Of a stretch of DNA of 64,000 nucleotides, positions 36,291 through 43,734 are shown piece by piece (position 1 is the first letter of the stretch; every line of letters begins with the position of its first letter). Made by a program: the position numbers and the translations under genes. Below the pieces are notes generated by a model that was not told the DNA's origin, made no database searches, and saw only the letters and a list, made by a program, of their open reading frames with translations. Source of the DNA: Bacillota bacterium (lineage in GTDB: Bacteria > Bacillota > Clostridia > Saccharofermentanales > Saccharofermentanaceae); the NCBI GenBank assembly GCA_023397475.1, contig JAEWUD010000022.1, positions 124,001 through 188,000 on the forward strand. The letters are read 5' to 3'.

Positions 36291-36304
36291 TTCGGAAGTA
36301 TTTT
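36274..36304. terminator. Bidirectional terminator after the histidine kinase
   Basis: Perfect 14-pair stem AAAATACTTCCGAA / TTCGGAAGTATTTT with a three-base loop that is exactly the kinase stop codon TAA. T-rich on both strands, it serves the kinase (plus) and the convergent gene at 36333 (minus). Confidence 0.85.
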
Positions 36305-36332
36305 GTTGTGTTCACATAGATGTAAAGTAACA

Positions 36333-37073
36333 CTAACCACGAGTTGCGGAGACGGTAGCCGATGTTGACGGCTCCGTTACGACATCGGAACTCAGTTGTG
36401 AATCCGTTGAAACTGTGGTCGCGTTAGGATCTACAACAACGGTGGGGGCGGCGGGGTCTGTCGAGAAAGTTTGTAATGGGAGATAATCCAGAAGTACAAC
36501 AACAGCATCCATAACGCCGACTTCCTGTTTTTCAGGTGTTTTGGGCGCAAGTCCTGTGACCCCGAATAGTCTTCCGGCCATGGTCGTAACAGCCGCGATA
36601 ATTAGTCCGGCTATAATAAGCTGAACAAGCAACAGAATCGAGACGCCGGTTTTTTGGATCTGCGCGACAAAAGGTTCAGAATGGGAGCTGACCAACGTCG
36701 TCGCGGAGGATGTGAAGGCTTCAACCAAACGAAATGGCGCAGAATCCAATCGTCTGTGCAACTCATTCAGAATTGCGTTCTCCGTAAACTCGTCAAGCGC
36801 TCTCGATTTGGGCGCTTGCGTTTCGGATAATGGATACTGACGGGCAAGTTGTTCGACGCGATTCTGCAAAATATCACTGAACAAAAAAACAAAATCCGTA
36901 TTCTCATCGATAGTGCGCTTCTGATACACTTCCATAAATGCTTCCGTCAATGCATTCTCAGTTCTTGTTGAGTCCCCGAGAATACGATAAGCAGACCGGT
37001 AAGCTGCCGGGGCAAAAAGATGAAAGAAATCATCAAACGTTTCGCGATTCAGAGGTTTATTCCAAATACTCAT
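36333..37073 (-). CDS. Membrane-tethered protein with a sigma-region-2-like domain
   Basis: 246 residues, not a known family to me. Residues 10-52 (FDDFFHLFAPAAYRSAYRIL, GD, then ENALTEAFMEVYQKR) match the helix pattern of ECF sigma region 2. Regions 2.3-2.4 and region 4 are not recognisable: residues 55-130 are helical and unassigned, followed by a membrane helix at about 143-165 (GVSILLLVQLIIAGLIIAAV) and an outer Ser/Thr/Val-rich tail of about 80 residues. It cannot be a normal sigma factor. The ATG follows GGGGAGG and overlaps the stop of the Cache-MFS gene (ATGA), so it is the last gene of that operon. It may bind RNA polymerase or another sigma factor, or just reuse the fold. Confidence 0.65.
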   Translation of the reverse strand: MSIWNKPLNRETFDDFFHLFAPAAYRSAYRILGDSTRTENALTEAFMEVYQKRTIDENTDFVFLFSDILQNRVEQLARQYPLSETQAPKSRALDEFTENAILNELHRRLDSAPFRLVEAFTSSATTLVSSHSEPFVAQIQKTGVSILLLVQLIIAGLIIAAVTTMAGRLFGVTGLAPKTPEKQEVGVMDAVVVLLDYLPLQTFSTDPAAPTVVVDPNATTVSTDSQLSSDVVTEPSTSATVSATRG

Positions 37074-39202
37074 GAATAACTGCCTCCCCGATAATCATCA
37101 CTTTCCGAGGAAAATTCGTCTGCCGGCGGATAATACGCTTGACGTTCTTGCGAATACATATTCGCGTACCCTTGGGAGCCGTCGGCTGCGCGGCCGGAAT
37201 AGATCTTGACATCCTCATCATCTTCATGCAGGTTCGAAGAAACATTCGAATACATATTTGCCGGATTGGAGGATTCTACAGGAAGGAAGGGTTCCTGAAC
37301 AGGTTCCTGTCTCTTCGAGGCGCCTGGCTTGCCGTGTCCGGGAGTAAACAACAAAACGGAAAAGGGATAAGAGAACAGCATAACTGCGTAGAGAGCGGCG
37401 ATTACGAGTAATGGGATCATCACGTTATCAAACAAAAACACGGCTCCGAAAAAGAAGGCACCCGTAATTCCTCCGATGGCGGTAGCGGTCTCGATAATGC
37501 TTCTTGCGATGGGATGCTTATCCGGACGCAACATCTCTTTATATTGGTCAAGACGCAAGAATTCGTGTAATGACAACGCAAAGGCAAACATAACCACACT
37601 GATGACCAGAACCTTCGCTGAAGGCATGAACGCGAGCAGCAAGAAGCCCGCGGTCTGAAGACAAGCGGAAATTACTACCCGGGCGCGCATTCCGATCTTC
37701 CCCGGAATCAACATAAATACGATTCGAACAAATACTGAACCGATGAAGAAGAAAAGAATGTAGTAGAAAGAAACGGTGGCAAGCGACATACGAAGCGAAC
37801 GAATGAACTGTGGAATGAAAAGGAAAAAGAAAGCAATTTGTATGCCGGAAGTCACAATAGTACTCCAGAGAAATGTTCCTGATTTGGCACTGGACAAAGC
37901 ATAGATCATGGAAGGCATGGTCAGACCGGAAGCTGGAGATGCCGGACAATGTTGCACAAACAGAAGGGCCTGAATTCCTACAATGAGAAGAATGATCCCG
38001 CAAACAAGGGCAACCGCCAATAGACCGAATCGCTCGAACAACATACCGGAAATCACGGCACCTACACTGGCCCCGAGAATGAAACCAAGGTATTGCGTCG
38101 ACAGAATCCGTCGGTCACTGAAATCATCATAACCGAGTCTTCCGGCATATAAGCGGTACTCTCTTTGAAAATACAACACCATTCCGAGGAAAAAACCCAC
38201 AGGAAGAAGCAGAACAAGGAATACGATGAAGTTAGAGAAAATAGCTGAAAGAACTAAAAGGATGAATGCCGTGAATATCGAGGCAATCAGAGATACGCGT
38301 GTCGTCAAGCTGCGAACAAAAAGCTCGCGAAGAGATCGAAACCCGAAAAACCCTGCCGCAAAGAGAACATATCCAAGCAAGACAAAGATACGAGGGAATA
38401 TTCGGTTTCCCAGATCGGATGTCGACGCGGTTATAAAGGAGGAAATAACAATCGGCGGCATTGCACACGCCATGGCCGAAAAGAATGCAACCGACTGACA
38501 TCCGGATAGCCCATACCGAATGATCTTGGGCAACGTACGGTCGGGTTTACCAAAAACCGTCTGCAGGAGCTTTGTCGTCTCAAAATAAACCATACACATA
38601 GCTACCGCGATTGACACGATTGTGAATGCCCAAGAGAGTGAAATTCCGTTCTCCGTATATGTATAATCACTATAGGGCATGGTAATCTCCAGAAGACCGG
38701 ATACCGTACCTTGAGAGCTGATAACAGGTGCGACACCCGCTACAAATTTGCCCTTCTTGTCTGACCTTGTCGATACGATGACTTTCTGGTCATTGTATAC
38801 CTTCTGGTATGCTTCCCCTGCCCCTTCGAGCGTTATTTGTTCGTCGTTATCTGCAACGGTGGCGGAAGAGTACACAAGCAGAAATGAATTACCTGCTTTC
38901 GTATAAATGTTCAGCGTATAAGGCTTGATTTCACTCCCCAAATAATAGGTCGGAATGGACACGGGATATTCCATACCCTCTTGAAGCGGCAAGTGCGCGG
39001 AAGAGAGAGCACTTGCGGAGGCCATCGTCATAAGAGCGTCGCTCCGATCCTGTTTAAGAACCGATGTATATGCGTCAGAGACCAAAGAGGATACGACGAC
39101 CAGAATCACGAGCAAAATGACGAAACAATGACCGATTTGCGATGCAAGAGAACGGTTGCCGCGAGGCGAAGTCGAAAGAATGGAAAGCAGATAATCCTTC
39201 AT
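37070..39202 (-). CDS. Cache-like sensor domain fused to an MFS transporter
   Basis: About 710 residues. Membrane helix at about 25-45 (CFVILLVILVVVSSLV), then an outer domain of about 150 residues resembling a single Cache domain (YTLNIYTKAGNSFLLVYSS and FVAGVAPVISSQGTVSGLLE), a second helix, and about 11 further helices of the major facilitator fold, with GFRSLRELF and SDRRILSTQYLGFILG loops. The C-terminus is a polar, Tyr- and Ser-rich tail of about 90 residues. The ATG at 39202 follows GGAGGGAGAAGCTGAA; an upstream ATG at 39235 lies inside the preceding gene. One base separates it from the stop of that gene. Sensor fusion to MFS is rare; it may be a transceptor. The substrate is unknown. 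Confidence 0.75.
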   Translation of the reverse strand: MKDYLLSILSTSPRGNRSLASQIGHCFVILLVILVVVSSLVSDAYTSVLKQDRSDALMTMASASALSSAHLPLQEGMEYPVSIPTYYLGSEIKPYTLNIYTKAGNSFLLVYSSATVADNDEQITLEGAGEAYQKVYNDQKVIVSTRSDKKGKFVAGVAPVISSQGTVSGLLEITMPYSDYTYTENGISLSWAFTIVSIAVAMCMVYFETTKLLQTVFGKPDRTLPKIIRYGLSGCQSVAFFSAMACAMPPIVISSFITASTSDLGNRIFPRIFVLLGYVLFAAGFFGFRSLRELFVRSLTTRVSLIASIFTAFILLVLSAIFSNFIVFLVLLLPVGFFLGMVLYFQREYRLYAGRLGYDDFSDRRILSTQYLGFILGASVGAVISGMLFERFGLLAVALVCGIILLIVGIQALLFVQHCPASPASGLTMPSMIYALSSAKSGTFLWSTIVTSGIQIAFFFLFIPQFIRSLRMSLATVSFYYILFFFIGSVFVRIVFMLIPGKIGMRARVVISACLQTAGFLLLAFMPSAKVLVISVVMFAFALSLHEFLRLDQYKEMLRPDKHPIARSIIETATAIGGITGAFFFGAVFLFDNVMIPLLVIAALYAVMLFSYPFSVLLFTPGHGKPGASKRQEPVQEPFLPVESSNPANMYSNVSSNLHEDDEDVKIYSGRAADGSQGYANMYSQERQAYYPPADEFSSESDDYRGGSYS

Positions 39203-39203
39203 T

Positions 39204-39881
39204 TCAGCTTCTCCCTCCTTTTTTTCGCAAACCATTTACAATCAGCGGCAGAATGAATTGGAAAGAGAACAAGACCATGCCGACCGCTACGCTGAGAAGT
39301 ACAACAAGTAAAACATTCCGCTCGAGTTGGGCTCCGAATGAATTCATAAAGGCAAACGAGCCCTGAATCTCCAGAAGGCCGGTCACCTTGCCTTGACTAT
39401 CCTTAATCGGGGTCAGTACGATGGATCTGTTATCTTCATAAACATAATAAGGACCCGCTTCAATGGTTAACCATTCGGAGACTGGAACTTCCAACGCTTT
39501 GAGACCGGTTGATGTGCTCTGAATCAGTGTTACAAGCGAACCATTGGAATAAGCGTACAGTCCAAATGACTTGGCAATCTTCTGATCCGCACCTGAATCA
39601 ACCAGAACGGCGGGAATCGCTGCCGCGTATTTATTCTGAGACATCACGGGGTCGTTCACAAGATCATCCCCCCGAATCATAAGAGCGACCGCAGCCGAAG
39701 TCTCACGAAGCGTATGGTTCATTTGATCCTTATATTCGCGTTCGAATCCGTTGCGCAGATGATTGGCGGCAAAGGAAACCGCAACAATCGCGGTGGCAAT
39801 CGTAAACAACGCAAGCAGAAGAATCCGAAGACCGGCGTATCCGGTTCCGGTTGCTGTTGCCGGTTCGGAAGAAACAGACAT
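39204..39881 (-). CDS. Membrane protein with a Cache-like outer domain
   Basis: 225 residues: helix at about 18-40 (LRILLLALFTIATAIVAVSF), an outer domain of about 130 residues, and a C-terminal helix (VLLVVLLSVAVGMVLFSF). The outer domain ends LTPIKDSQGKVTGLLEIQGS, closely matching the corresponding part of the next protein (VISSQGTVSGLLEI), so the two sensor units are probably homologous. No cytoplasmic kinase or cyclase domain follows. The ATG at 39881 is preceded by GGGGGTG; the in-frame GTG at 39893 is less likely. First gene of the three-gene operon. Confidence 0.7.
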   Translation of the reverse strand: MSVSSEPATATGTGYAGLRILLLALFTIATAIVAVSFAANHLRNGFEREYKDQMNHTLRETSAAVALMIRGDDLVNDPVMSQNKYAAAIPAVLVDSGADQKIAKSFGLYAYSNGSLVTLIQSTSTGLKALEVPVSEWLTIEAGPYYVYEDNRSIVLTPIKDSQGKVTGLLEIQGSFAFMNSFGAQLERNVLLVVLLSVAVGMVLFSFQFILPLIVNGLRKKGGRS

Positions 39882-39912
39882 ACGCACCCCCACAATTCAT
39901 TTCTAATGGCTA

Positions 39913-39941
39913 ATTATACCCTAACGCAGCAATATCGAGAA
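39913..39941 (-). promoter_or_regulatory. Promoter for the Cache/MFS/sigma-like operon
   Basis: Minus strand -10 TATAAT (39913-39918), 17-base spacer, weak -35 TTCTCG (39936-39941). Confidence 0.5.
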
Positions 39942-39983
39942 GAAATCTGAAAAAATGCGTAATCAGGATACGATATTGAGAAT

Positions 39984-41153
39984 TTATAAATAGAAACGAT
40001 CATACTGAATCACGAGAAATACCGTATCCTTCGTCGTTTCCTTCAGACCTTTTTCGATGAGTTGTGTAATCTCAGCATCCGTCATGGAAAGATGTGAAGG
40101 AACGGATATATCGAAGATCAGGTTTGTATGTGTCTTGCCGTACACAACGCGAAAATCATGCAGTGATAAAAGTTCAGAAATATCCGTAAGAATCTCGGAA
40201 ATCTTCTGGCGGTAAGCAAGTGTTTGAGGATTATCATGATCGACCGGATCCATATGAAGTGTGATCGGGATCCCCATCTCCGTCAGTATCCGTTTCTCGA
40301 GAAGATCCACAAGATCATGAATTTCAAGTATGTTTCCCTTCGCGTCAACTTCGACATGGGCGGACGCTAACAAGCGACCGGGACCATAATCATGAACAAT
40401 AACATCATGAACCCCGAGAATGCCGCTATTCTCGCGAAGCTTATCCGAAATTCCCTCGATAATTGCAGGATCCGGAGCACGACCAAGTAATGGTGATAGC
40501 GCATCTCTTGCTACCGTATATCCGGCGAACAACACAAGAAGGGATACAATGATTCCGACATAACCATCAATAGATATCTTGAAGACCATATAGGTAATCA
40601 AAGACATGAATGTTACAAACGTGATGGCAACGTCGGAGATGCTGTCAACAGAGGCCGCGGCCATCGACTGAGATTCGATACATTTTCCGACTTTTCGATA
40701 GAAGAAAAAGAGCCAGGTCTTCACGAGTATAGATCCGGCGAGAATAAAGGGCATCACCGGTGAGACATATAGATCGGCCGGATGAAGTATACGATCAATT
40801 GAAGACTTCATAAACTCGAAACCGATTGCGATGATCAGGAACGACATGATAAGTCCGGTAATATATTCTGTTCGGCCATGACCAAACGGATGATCCTTGT
40901 CGGCTTTCTTGCCGGACATGACAAACCCGAACAAGTTGATAAATTGCGTCGCAGCGTCCGAAAGATTGTTGATCGAATCCGAAACAATCGCGATACTGTT
41001 TGCAAGAAGACCAACTGTCAGCTTCGATGCGAATAGAAGTATATTGACAATCATTCCGGTGATACTTGTTCCCTTGCCTATACGGCGACGAATATCAGGA
41101 ATTCGATAATCCGAGCTATTGCGCGAGAATACTCTGATCAGTCTCTCATTCAT
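39984..41153 (-). CDS. Cation diffusion facilitator transporter
   Basis: 389 residues. Exports divalent cations (zinc, manganese, iron or cobalt) in exchange for protons. Six helices; metal-site segments SDSINNLSDAATQF at about 60 and HPFGHGRTEYITGLIMS at about 90. The C-terminal cytoplasmic domain contains ILGVHDVIVHDYGPG and HVEVDAKGN, then an extra 90 residues beyond the standard ferredoxin-like fold. GGGAGACATGT precedes the ATG. Metal specificity cannot be read from the sequence. Confidence 0.94.
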   Translation of the reverse strand: MNERLIRVFSRNSSDYRIPDIRRRIGKGTSITGMIVNILLFASKLTVGLLANSIAIVSDSINNLSDAATQFINLFGFVMSGKKADKDHPFGHGRTEYITGLIMSFLIIAIGFEFMKSSIDRILHPADLYVSPVMPFILAGSILVKTWLFFFYRKVGKCIESQSMAAASVDSISDVAITFVTFMSLITYMVFKISIDGYVGIIVSLLVLFAGYTVARDALSPLLGRAPDPAIIEGISDKLRENSGILGVHDVIVHDYGPGRLLASAHVEVDAKGNILEIHDLVDLLEKRILTEMGIPITLHMDPVDHDNPQTLAYRQKISEILTDISELLSLHDFRVVYGKTHTNLIFDISVPSHLSMTDAEITQLIEKGLKETTKDTVFLVIQYDRFYL

Positions 41154-41237
41154 ACATGTCTCCCGTTCGCTTGCGTTGTCTTCTTGTCACAAATTTGTCA
41201 TTGGTATGATCAAAGTTACACATGAATCCAGACGAAA

Positions 41238-41259
41238 CGGACCGCCTCGTGGCGGTCCG
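41238..41259 (-). terminator. Hairpin after the acidic lipoprotein gene
   Basis: Perfect nine-pair GC-rich stem CGGACCGCC / GGCGGTCCG with a 4-base loop. On the minus strand it is followed only by TTTCGTC, so the U-tract is short. It may also protect the upstream region of the divergent-facing CDF gene from read-through. Confidence 0.55.
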
Positions 41260-41286
41260 CTCGAAGATTCGCCTAAAAAATTAAGA

Positions 41287-41850
41287 TCATTCAGCCTCTA
41301 TGTATGTAACCGTTCCGGTACCGTCTTCCGCTCGGGTAAATGCGACGGTGTTCCCGTCTTTATCGGATTTTGTGAAGAATATTGTGTTGTTGTCAGATCC
41401 GCCGAATCCATCTTCGAATCCAAGATCTTCTTCGAGATACTTGACATAATCTTCCGCTTCTTCAAGAGAGAGGCCTTCAAATGTAACTGTAGTGGTGTTC
41501 TCCAGCGTAAAGATGTTTGTGATCTTCGGGAAAACATTCTTCAACGGTCCCATGTCATCTTCCGGCCAATCCTTAGCATCCGCGTCGGATGTTGTCACCT
41601 TGGTATCATCCGTGTCATCGTTGTCATCCTCTGAATCATCTTCATCTTCCTCAGATTCATCTTCATCATTCTCGACTTCGTCTTCGTCCTCATCTTCGTC
41701 CTCATCCTCGTCTTTGGATTTACTGATCTCATCTTCGATCTTATCTTTGGCGAGATCAGCAGCCTTGTTGAACAACGAGGAACAGCCACTAAGAGATAAG
41801 AAAACAATAACAGCTACGAGTATAACGATATATTTTAGAAATTTCTTCAT
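41287..41850 (-). CDS. Acidic-repeat lipoprotein
   Basis: 187 residues. Signal peptide with lipobox LSGC (about residues 19-22), so the mature protein is lipid-anchored on the outer face. Residues 43-95 are almost only Asp, Glu and Ser, with alternating DE runs; the last 90 residues form a small folded domain (TTTVTFEGLSLEEAEDYVKY, then AFTRAEDGTGTVTY). The ATG at 41850 follows GGAGGTATCTAT. The family is not known to me. Acidic linkers of this sort bind cations or act as spacers; placement beside a cation transporter could be chance. Confidence 0.8.
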   Translation of the reverse strand: MKKFLKYIVILVAVIVFLSLSGCSSLFNKAADLAKDKIEDEISKSKDEDEDEDEDEDEVENDEDESEEDEDDSEDDNDDTDDTKVTTSDADAKDWPEDDMGPLKNVFPKITNIFTLENTTTVTFEGLSLEEAEDYVKYLEEDLGFEDGFGGSDNNTIFFTKSDKDGNTVAFTRAEDGTGTVTYIEAE

Positions 41851-41976
41851 ATAGATACCTCCATGATTTGTTTGCATATCACTACTCTCAAATAAGTTTA
41901 AGGCTTATCCAGAACAATTTCAACCACTGACCTTATACGTATTTGTTATGATATGATTCATATGGAGGTGCTCATA

Positions 41977-43218
41977 ATGCTTTCTGTATTACTGGATCTT
42001 CTAAGAAACGCCGGAGTTTCAGGCTCATGGCTAACAATTCTCGCTTATTTGCTACTTTCGATCCTTGTTCTTATCCTAAGCATCGGCACAGCATTACTGA
42101 TACAGTATGTGTTTATTCCGCTCATCTTTCATATGACAAAGAACTCGCGTCTTCGCATCTTTGGAATTATTCGCAAGCGTCGTATTCTGGAGCGCCTGAC
42201 ACTCCTTGTTCCCCCCTTTGTTTTCTATCTTGCATCGGATACCTATGGGAAATACACACCGCTGATCTCTCGCATTATCGATATTTATCTTGTTCTGGTT
42301 TTGATCATTCTTTTGCATGCGATTTTTAACAGCATCGATGATATCTATCGATCTTATGAAGTTTCGAAGAAACGTCCGATCAAAGGATTTCTTCAGATTC
42401 TTGAGCTTGTGATCGTCATCGTATTTGCTACCGTCATGGTCGCTTCGTGGATCGGCGAGAGTCCCGCGGTTCTGCTCGGTGGAATCGGAGCATTCACCGC
42501 GTTATTAAGTGTAATTTTCAAAGATACTTTGTTGGGCTTTGTCGCCGGAATTCAACTGACTTCAAATGATATGGTCCGCATTGGTGACTGGATCGAGATG
42601 CCGAAGTACGCAGTCGATGGAACCGTTACGGATATTACTTTGATTTCCGTAAAGATCAACAACTTCGATCATACCAGTACGACTGTTCCCGCATATGCTC
42701 TCGTAACCGATTCGTTTAAGAACTGGCGTGATATGACCGCATCCGGAGCAAGAAGAATTAAGAGAGCTGTTTACCTAGATATGACCAGCATTACCTTCTG
42801 TTCGGAAAAAATGCTCGACCGATTCTCCGTCAATCCATTACTCTCCGATTATATTCGTACGAAGAAAACAGAATTCGCTTCTCATAACAAGAAAAGTTCC
42901 TCTTTAGATCGAAGCAACGAACATCGACGCCTGACCAACATTGGTGTTTTTCGCGTGTACCTTGAAGAATATCTGAGAAGGAATCCGTTCATTCACAATG
43001 AGATGACAATTCTTGTAAGGCAGCTTCCCGCCGAGAACCGTGGACTTCCGATGGAGATTTATTGTTTCTCGCGTGAAACGGACTGGATTTTATACGAGAA
43101 TATCCAATCAGACCTTTTTGATCATGTATATGCAATCGCGCCTTTTTTTGATCTTCGTCTGTTTCAAGAGCCGACCGGACATGATATGCGTGGTCAATCA
43201 GACCTTCTCAATGTATGA
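41977..43218 (+). CDS. MscS-family mechanosensitive channel
   Basis: 413 residues from the ATG at 41977 (GGAGGTGCTCATA before it). About five membrane helices; the pore helix and beta-domain start are seen in SPAVLLGGIGAFTALLSVIF, KDTLLGFVAGIQL, and NDMVRIGDWIEM, as in the YbdG/MscM-like branch with a C-terminal extension (residues 270-413). Opens on membrane tension to release solutes. It stands alone, with an extended -10-like TGTTATGAT upstream. Confidence 0.93.
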   Translation: MLSVLLDLLRNAGVSGSWLTILAYLLLSILVLILSIGTALLIQYVFIPLIFHMTKNSRLRIFGIIRKRRILERLTLLVPPFVFYLASDTYGKYTPLISRIIDIYLVLVLIILLHAIFNSIDDIYRSYEVSKKRPIKGFLQILELVIVIVFATVMVASWIGESPAVLLGGIGAFTALLSVIFKDTLLGFVAGIQLTSNDMVRIGDWIEMPKYAVDGTVTDITLISVKINNFDHTSTTVPAYALVTDSFKNWRDMTASGARRIKRAVYLDMTSITFCSEKMLDRFSVNPLLSDYIRTKKTEFASHNKKSSSLDRSNEHRRLTNIGVFRVYLEEYLRRNPFIHNEMTILVRQLPAENRGLPMEIYCFSRETDWILYENIQSDLFDHVYAIAPFFDLRLFQEPTGHDMRGQSDLLNV

Positions 43219-43272
43219 CAGATGCCGTAACTAATTCGTCTTTATCTTTGTCGAAAAGAATCGCAAATACAA

Positions 43273-43302
43273 AAGGCCCGATATCTTGCGATACCGGGCC
43301 TT
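43273..43302 (-). terminator. Terminator after the tRNA pair
   Basis: Stem AAGGCCCG / CGGGCCTT plus TATC / GATA across one mismatch, loop TTGC; TTTT follows on the minus strand. It lies six bases after tRNA-fMet and may also stop the converging mscS transcript. Confidence 0.8.
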
Positions 43303-43307
43303 CTTAG

Positions 43308-43384
43308 TGGTTGCGGAGGCGGGACTCGAACCTCGCGACCTTCGGGTTATGAGCCCGACAAGCTACCAACTGCTCCACTCCGCG
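43308..43384 (-). tRNA. Initiator tRNA-fMet (anticodon CAT)
   Basis: 77 bases with encoded CCA. The C1-A72 mismatch at the top of the acceptor stem and three consecutive G-C pairs in the anticodon stem (CGGGCTCATAACCCG) mark the initiator, not the elongator, tRNA. Confidence 0.96.
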
Positions 43385-43415
43385 ATATAAGCTCCCAATA
43401 CGTAACCATTCTGGA

Positions 43416-43502
43416 TGGTGCTCGTGACCGGACTTGAACCGGTACGGGAATTACCCCGACGGATTTTAAGTCCGTTGCGTCTGCCGATTCCGCCACACGA
43501 GC
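43416..43502 (-). tRNA. tRNA-Leu (anticodon TAA)
   Basis: 87 bases with encoded CCA, class II with a long variable arm (TCGGGGTAATTCCCGT). Anticodon loop CTTAAAA. Upstream of tRNA-fMet on the same transcript. Confidence 0.96.
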
Positions 43503-43526
43503 TTGTTCCCGCTTAGGTGCCTTGCT

Positions 43527-43555
43527 ATTGTAGCACGGGATTTTTGATATGTCAA
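43527..43555 (-). promoter_or_regulatory. Strong promoter for tRNA-Leu and tRNA-fMet
   Basis: Minus strand -35 TTGACA (43550-43555), 17-base spacer, -10 TACAAT (43527-43532), 25 bases before tRNA-Leu. Confidence 0.92.
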
Positions 43556-43666
43556 ACGAGAATTTTATTGATTTATTTATGGATAATTATATGAATTACA
43601 TCCGATAAATGTTTCAATTCATTGACCTTTTTTCTCGTTGGTTGTACCATTTTCTTTGACGAAAAA

Positions 43667-43700
43667 CACGTATTTCATGGTAATATTGTATAAATACGTG
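43667..43700. repeat. Perfect inverted repeat before the Thr-rich protein gene
   Basis: CACGTATTT (43667-43675) and AAATACGTG (43692-43700) are nine-base arms separated by 16 bases, in the promoter region of the gene starting at 43735. A TTGACG at 43657-43662 lies just before and a TATAAA (43689-43694) overlaps the right arm. It looks like an operator for a dimeric repressor. Confidence 0.5.
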
Positions 43701-43734
43701 ATTCTATTCGTAAATTTGGAGGGGAAATAACGAT

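Noticed and set aside
36333..37073. Functional ECF sigma factor
   Set aside because: No recognisable region 2.4 or region 4, and a membrane helix plus outer tail occupy the C-terminal half.
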